In this document: piece after piece, positions 60,642 through 64,000 of the stretch
How the letters are laid out: each line of letters starts with the position of its first letter
Numbering within the stretch: position 1 is the stretch's first letter
Assembly: GCA_903907865.1 (NCBI GenBank)
Contig: CAIVPR010000085.1
Span: 115,326-179,325, forward strand
Length of the DNA: 64,000 bases
Reading direction: 5' to 3'
Source of the DNA: an uncultured Acidobacteriia bacterium
GTDB lineage: Bacteria > Acidobacteriota > Terriglobia > Bryobacterales > Bryobacteraceae
Notes under the pieces: model-generated
Told to the model about the DNA's origin: nothing
Seen by the model: only the letters and a program-made list of their open reading frames with translations
Databases searched by the model: none
Position numbers and translations under genes: made by a program

Positions 60642-61979
60642 CTAGTTCTTTTTGATGGTAAGACTGCCGCGGTCGGTGTTGAGCGTGAGTTGGGGGCCGG
60701 TGCCGGAGCGGCCTTTCAGGGTGCCGGAACGTCCTTGGCTGTCCGTCACGATGCCGCCGCCGAAGTCATTCGTGACGTCGCCCTGTCCGGTGCGACCGTC
60801 GATGGAGAAGCTGGCCCCTTGCGGCACGCCGACGTTGATGTCGCCGTTGCGGACGCGCAGGTCCATCTTGGGGAGCGGGGTTTTGGTCTGCGAGACCTCG
60901 ATATCGCCACGGTCCAGCGTGATTTCGAGCGCGTTGGTCACGTCGGTCACGTGGATGTCGCGGGACCCGGACTGGAAGCGCACGGGGCCGGTCACGTTGT
61001 TCAGCTTCAGTTCGCTCAAATCGAGCTCGATGGTGCCGGGAACGGCTTCCACGCGGAAGTCGGAGCGCTGGGACGTAAAGCGGAAGGGCTTGGCGAGGGC
61101 GCGGAATTCCAAATTGCCGGAAAACTCCCCGTTGACCGTGGTCTGGCCTGCGATGTTCTCAATTTGGACGTCACCGCCGCGGCCCTGCAACTCAACGTTG
61201 CCCTTGATGTCAACCGTCCGGACCAAGCCGCCACGGGTGCCGTCGATTTTGACGTCCTTGGCGATACGGTTGAGGCGGACGTCGCCGCGGCCGTTGAGGA
61301 TTTCGACGGCGCCGCCGATGTCGTCAAAGGTGAGGTCGCCGTTGCGTCCGCGGGCTTCCACATCAATGCCGGCGGGGATGACGATGTCGAGGTCGGCGGA
61401 GACGCTGAGCATGCGGGAGGAGTGGGGCTCGTCGGCATGCACGATGACGAGGTCGCCCTGGCGTTCGACGCGGAGCTGGCTCTGCTGGTCGCCACGGTCG
61501 GCATCGGCCCTGTTGAAGGCGCGGACATTCTTGTGGCCGGTGATTTTGATGTCGCCCGTTTGGCCGCCCTTGACGGAAAGGTTGCCCTTCACGTTGTCGA
61601 ACACGAGGCGGGTGACGCCTTGGGACGGGGTGATTGAGTTGACGTCGTAGTCGAAGTCAGACCCGAGGATGTTGATGCCGCCGGAGGTGAACGGTCCGAT
61701 ATGGATGCCGCCCCGGTTGCCGCCCCAGGACACGAAGGCGATCAGCACGAACAGCCAGAACCAGCCGCCGCCCGAAAGCGGTCGGGGGGGCACGGCTGTG
61801 CCCCGGCTAGCGTAATAGAGCACTTCAACCAAGCCGACAACGCCCAGCACGATCAGCAGGACGGGCCAGTAGTCGGCCAAGAGAGGCCAGATGGCGATGT
61901 CGCGGCCCAGGTTGTTCAACAGAAAGACGAGGCCGATAGCGATCAGGATGATGGGGCCGGTGATGGAACGCGGTCTCAT
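60642..61979 (-). CDS. LiaF-like membrane protein with DUF4097 beta-helix
   Basis: 445 residues from ATG 61979 (MRPRSITGPIILIAIGLVFLL), overlapping the previous stop (ATGA). A LiaI/LiaF-like membrane hairpin (10-58), a third helix (WFWLFVLIAFVSWG), then a long repetitive beta-solenoid of the DUF4097/adhesin type: LVFDNVKGNLSVKGGQTGDIKITGH, DLDIVIPAGIDVEARGRNGDLTFDDIGG, VEILNGRGDVRLNRI, GNVELQGRGGDVQIENI. The periplasmic solenoid probably senses envelope stress or binds cell-wall material. Last gene of the sigma operon. Confidence 0.82.
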   Translation of the reverse strand: MRPRSITGPIILIAIGLVFLLNNLGRDIAIWPLLADYWPVLLIVLGVVGLVEVLYYASRGTAVPPRPLSGGGWFWLFVLIAFVSWGGNRGGIHIGPFTSGGINILGSDFDYDVNSITPSQGVTRLVFDNVKGNLSVKGGQTGDIKITGHKNVRAFNRADADRGDQQSQLRVERQGDLVIVHADEPHSSRMLSVSADLDIVIPAGIDVEARGRNGDLTFDDIGGAVEILNGRGDVRLNRIAKDVKIDGTRGGLVRTVDIKGNVELQGRGGDVQIENIAGQTTVNGEFSGNLEFRALAKPFRFTSQRSDFRVEAVPGTIELDLSELKLNNVTGPVRFQSGSRDIHVTDVTNALEITLDRGDIEVSQTKTPLPKMDLRVRNGDINVGVPQGASFSIDGRTGQGDVTNDFGGGIVTDSQGRSGTLKGRSGTGPQLTLNTDRGSLTIKKN

Positions 61980-62197
61980 TGCGCGCCTCCGGGAGGGGGC
62001 GGGGGTTGGATGTAATCGCGGCGCCGACGACCGCCGCCCAGCAGGCGGAGAGCTCCGACAACGATTAAGAGAACGGGCCAAGTCTTCTCCCCGAAGGAGA
62101 ATGCGGTGAAGCGGTCGATCAGAAAGAGGGTGCCGATGGTGATCAAAAGGATCGGACCCGTGATGGCACGTGTCAGGTTTTGGCTTTGTTCGTTCAT
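61976..62197 (-). CDS. Small LiaI-like membrane protein
   Basis: 73 residues with two membrane helices: AITGPILLITIGTLFLIDRF and TWPVLLIVVGALRLL. The hairpin is nearly the same as the first 55 residues of the gene downstream. A basic stretch (GGGRRRRD) and proline tail follow. It overlaps both neighbours by 4 nt. The module is typical of LiaI/LiaF/YvlB-type envelope-stress proteins. Confidence 0.75.
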   Translation of the reverse strand: MNEQSQNLTRAITGPILLITIGTLFLIDRFTAFSFGEKTWPVLLIVVGALRLLGGGRRRRDYIQPPPPPGGAQ

Positions 62198-62916
62198 CGC
62201 TGCACCTCCACACCGGAATTATCGACTGCGGCCCCACTCTTCGGGTTCAGCCGCGAATACAACATGTACACACCGGCGACGATCAGCAGGGCCGGCCAGA
62301 ACCGGATGAAACGTTCCAAGCTGATGACATCGGTTGAATCCAGCAGCAGGACGGTTCCCGCACCGATCAGGATGATGGCACCGACGGGGAGCCGGGAGTT
62401 CGTCTGTACCTCGAAGAGGCTGGAAAACTCCTCCACCTGGGCACCCATCTGGCGCTTGCGGGCAGTGTGGAACGCCTCGAAGGCGTTGTAGAAGACCCAG
62501 ACGCCGATCATGATTCCCGTGAATGCCTCGACGCTACCGCTGTGGGAATTGCTGGTGATGGTGATCAGGAGTCCGAAGATCACCGCGTGGATCAGGCCCT
62601 TGGCGTACTGGCCGTTGCAGATGGCACCGACACCGGGGATGAAGCCGAGAATGAACGCAAGCGCGGGAGGCGTGCCGGGGTTGGCGGGATTGGCCCTCGG
62701 TGCGGGGACAGGTTGGCGATAGCCGGGCTCCGGGGTGGAGTACGGCGAATCGACGAACCGGTCGGCCCGTGGCGGGGGCGGCGCTGCGGAGGCGGCTGCG
62801 TGTTCCGCGCAGTAGACAGAGCCGAGAACCGGGTGTTGGCAATCCTGGCACATGGGCGTCCCGCACTTGCGGCAAAAAGCCGTGGCTTCGAGTTCGGGAT
62901 GGTTGGGGCAATTCAT
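62194..62916 (-). CDS. B-box zinc-finger membrane protein
   Basis: 240 residues. N-terminal B-box-like zinc finger (CPNHPELEATAFCRKCGTPMCQDCQHPVLGSVYCAEH, 3-40), a proline-rich linker (45-85), then membrane helices: PALAFILGFIPGVGAICNGQYAKGLIHAVIFGLLITITS, AFTGIMIGVWVFYNAFEAF, and a C-terminal LiaI-like hairpin (LPVGAIILIGAGTVLLLDS, FWPALLIVAGVYMLY). AGGAGG lies before the ATG. It lies 18 nt after the anti-sigma gene. The function is unknown, probably in the stress response controlled by this operon. Confidence 0.78.
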   Translation of the reverse strand: MNCPNHPELEATAFCRKCGTPMCQDCQHPVLGSVYCAEHAAASAAPPPPRADRFVDSPYSTPEPGYRQPVPAPRANPANPGTPPALAFILGFIPGVGAICNGQYAKGLIHAVIFGLLITITSNSHSGSVEAFTGIMIGVWVFYNAFEAFHTARKRQMGAQVEEFSSLFEVQTNSRLPVGAIILIGAGTVLLLDSTDVISLERFIRFWPALLIVAGVYMLYSRLNPKSGAAVDNSGVEVQR

Positions 62917-62934
62917 CTGACAATCCTCCTGCTG

Positions 62935-63582
62935 TTACTTCTGGCCGTTCCGGTTCTGGCTGTCGTTTCTTCGTACAGCGTCAGCCGGAACGGTCTCGAT
63001 CTTCTTGGTGGCGACATTCGCTTCCGCGGCCGCCTCTTCCTCTTCGGCCTGTTTCTGCTTCCAGTCGTCGATCTGACCCCGGATCTCGTAAACAAGCCGC
63101 ATACTCTCGTAACTCTTCATCGCGCGGTCCCACATGCGGTGGGTGCGGTCGTCGAGGGACGACCAGACACGCACCGGATCCAGATCCGCGGCGGACAGCA
63201 CCTTTTTCGGCGCACCGGCGCAGCGGCTGAGCATCGTCACCGACATCAGCGTCAACATCGCGCCCATGACAAGGCGCGGCTGCAGGATAGGTGCGAAGAT
63301 CCGGTTGATCCAGCCGCGCGGACCCTTGGCCCGGAGCGACAACTCCCAGCCGTCCTTGGTGCCGTGCAGGATCTTGGCGACCAGCACGGGCGGGGGCTCC
63401 ACATCGGCCGCAATTTCCATGAACGAGACGGCGCTCATCACGTCCCGCGCCATTTCGGCGCAGGCGGCGCAGCCCGCCATATGTTGTTCGAACGCAGCCC
63501 GGTCTGCCGCCCTTGCCGGGGCGTTCAACTCGCCGTCGATGGAATCGGCGAGCAGGATCTCGAACTGTTCACAACTAAACAT
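62935..63582 (-). CDS. Anti-sigma factor (zinc-finger type)
   Basis: 215 residues. The N-terminal zf-HC2 domain is CEQFEILLADSIDGELN, HMAGCAACAEM (HxxxCxxC); a membrane helix follows at about 105-125 (LVMGAMLTLMSVTMLSRC). The C-terminal region is charged and coiled-coil-like (IRGQIDDWKQKQAEEEEAAAEANV). It should sequester the ECF sigma factor encoded just upstream (33 nt gap). Confidence 0.83.
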   Translation of the reverse strand: MFSCEQFEILLADSIDGELNAPARAADRAAFEQHMAGCAACAEMARDVMSAVSFMEIAADVEPPPVLVAKILHGTKDGWELSLRAKGPRGWINRIFAPILQPRLVMGAMLTLMSVTMLSRCAGAPKKVLSAADLDPVRVWSSLDDRTHRMWDRAMKSYESMRLVYEIRGQIDDWKQKQAEEEEAAAEANVATKKIETVPADAVRRNDSQNRNGQK

Positions 63583-63615
63583 CTTGTTTTACCTAACGTC
63601 TTACGGGGCGTTGCT

Positions 63616-64000
63616 TCAAATATTCGGCCGGTGCTTTTTTAGCAACCGCGCCAACTCCGCCCGGCCCCGGTTGAGCCTGGACTTCACGGTACCTTCAGGT
63701 ATCGATAATACTTCAGCAATTTCGCGGTACTCCATCTCCTGCAGGTCGCGGAGGATGATGGTTTCCCGAAGCTCCGGCGAGAGCTTGGCGAGCGCCCCTT
63801 GGAGCAGTTCGCTGGCCTCGCGGCCGGCAAGCGCGGTATCGGGACGGCTTACGGATACGAAGCCTTCCTCGACACGGGGGAGTTGTAACAGTTCAGGCCC
63901 GTGGTTTGGCGGGTAGGAGCGAAGGTGCGGGAAGGCCCGCGCGGTGTGAGTGGACAGCCTGTTTGAGGTAGTCGAGAGGATTGCGGCCTTGGATGCGGCA
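63616..64000 (-). CDS. ECF sigma factor (5' end outside window)
   Basis: The last 128 codons of a gene that begins beyond the window. Region 4 is clear: LAKLSPELRETIILRDLQEMEYREIAEVLSIPEGTVKSRLNRGRAELARLLKK, the typical helix-turn-helix for -35 recognition. The part before it (STHTARAFPHLRSYPPNHGPELLQLPRVEEG) does not show a clear region 2.4, which may lie upstream. It is paired with the anti-sigma gene downstream. Confidence 0.75.
   Translation of the reverse strand, partial: AASKAAILSTTSNRLSTHTARAFPHLRSYPPNHGPELLQLPRVEEGFVSVSRPDTALAGREASELLQGALAKLSPELRETIILRDLQEMEYREIAEVLSIPEGTVKSRLNRGRAELARLLKKHRPNI

Overview
The window looks like a piece of chromosome from a high-GC Acidobacteriota, most likely a Bryobacterales/Solibacter-type organism. 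I base this on the gene families present: an Oar-like TonB-dependent receptor with an N-terminal carboxypeptidase-like domain, an SBBP-repeat protein, ThuA and DUF1080 secreted proteins, a winged-helix/PD40 membrane regulator, PEP-CTERM anchored proteins, two Uma2-family nucleases and many secreted hydrolases. This placement is inferred from protein families only; no rRNA gene is present.

Layout. 1-2025: the end of a zinc-ribbon SDR protein and a divergent MqsR/MqsA-like toxin-antitoxin pair. 2034-7911: a reverse-strand run of secreted ThuA and two M20 peptidases, followed by a membrane-bound winged-helix/beta-propeller regulator. 8071-9667: a PEP-CTERM protein and a convergent DUF1080 protein. 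9723-12178: DinB protein and a two-component system. 12384-13622: an ArsR-SRPBCC-membrane protein operon with a clear promoter and operator. 13591-15673: peroxiredoxin plus a rearranged patch holding a shortened second PEP-CTERM gene between an intact gene and a C-terminal remnant of its duplicate. 15731-22374: LacI regulator, a frameshifted PEP-CTERM metalloprotease, YdcF, TadA and a large SBBP protein. 22543-28863: the translation operon rimP-nusA-infB-ylxP-rbfA (reverse strand) with a terminator-like hairpin in its leader. 29106-31420: Uma2, Sel1-repeat and an unknown protein. 31588-35016: a TonB receptor interrupted by an in-frame stop. 35230-42560: a five-gene Hsp70 chaperone operon (repeat protein, J-like protein, GrpE-like factor, Hsp70, zinc ribbon) running into pgi. 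42570-50278: membrane protein, serine hydrolase, penicillin acylase, ECF sigma/anti-sigma pair, tRNA-Lys(CTT) and a sugar phosphotransferase. 50295-56204: second Uma2, zinc-ribbon protein, eutB coupled to a phosphopantetheinyl transferase, and a uronate isomerase-like/MFS pair. 56206-59281: a probable defence cluster (TIR-FGE fusion, Toprim-like DUF4276, AAA ATPase). 59325-64000: amino-acid permease and an ECF sigma/anti-sigma operon with three related membrane-hairpin proteins.

The most interesting signals are: (1) the dedicated Hsp70 operon with a J-like protein that lacks HPD and an Hsp70 with a histidine-rich linker; (2) a dispersed palindromic repeat found in the same orientation just behind three genes, two of them Uma2 genes; (3) a duplicated cis-element pair with identical 54-bp phasing upstream of two PEP-CTERM paralogues; (4) a -10 hexamer 5 to 9 nt before the start codon of about a dozen genes, suggesting widespread leaderless transcription; (5) the TIR-FGE/Toprim/AAA cluster. 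No rRNA, CRISPR array, insertion sequence, prophage or replication origin was seen.
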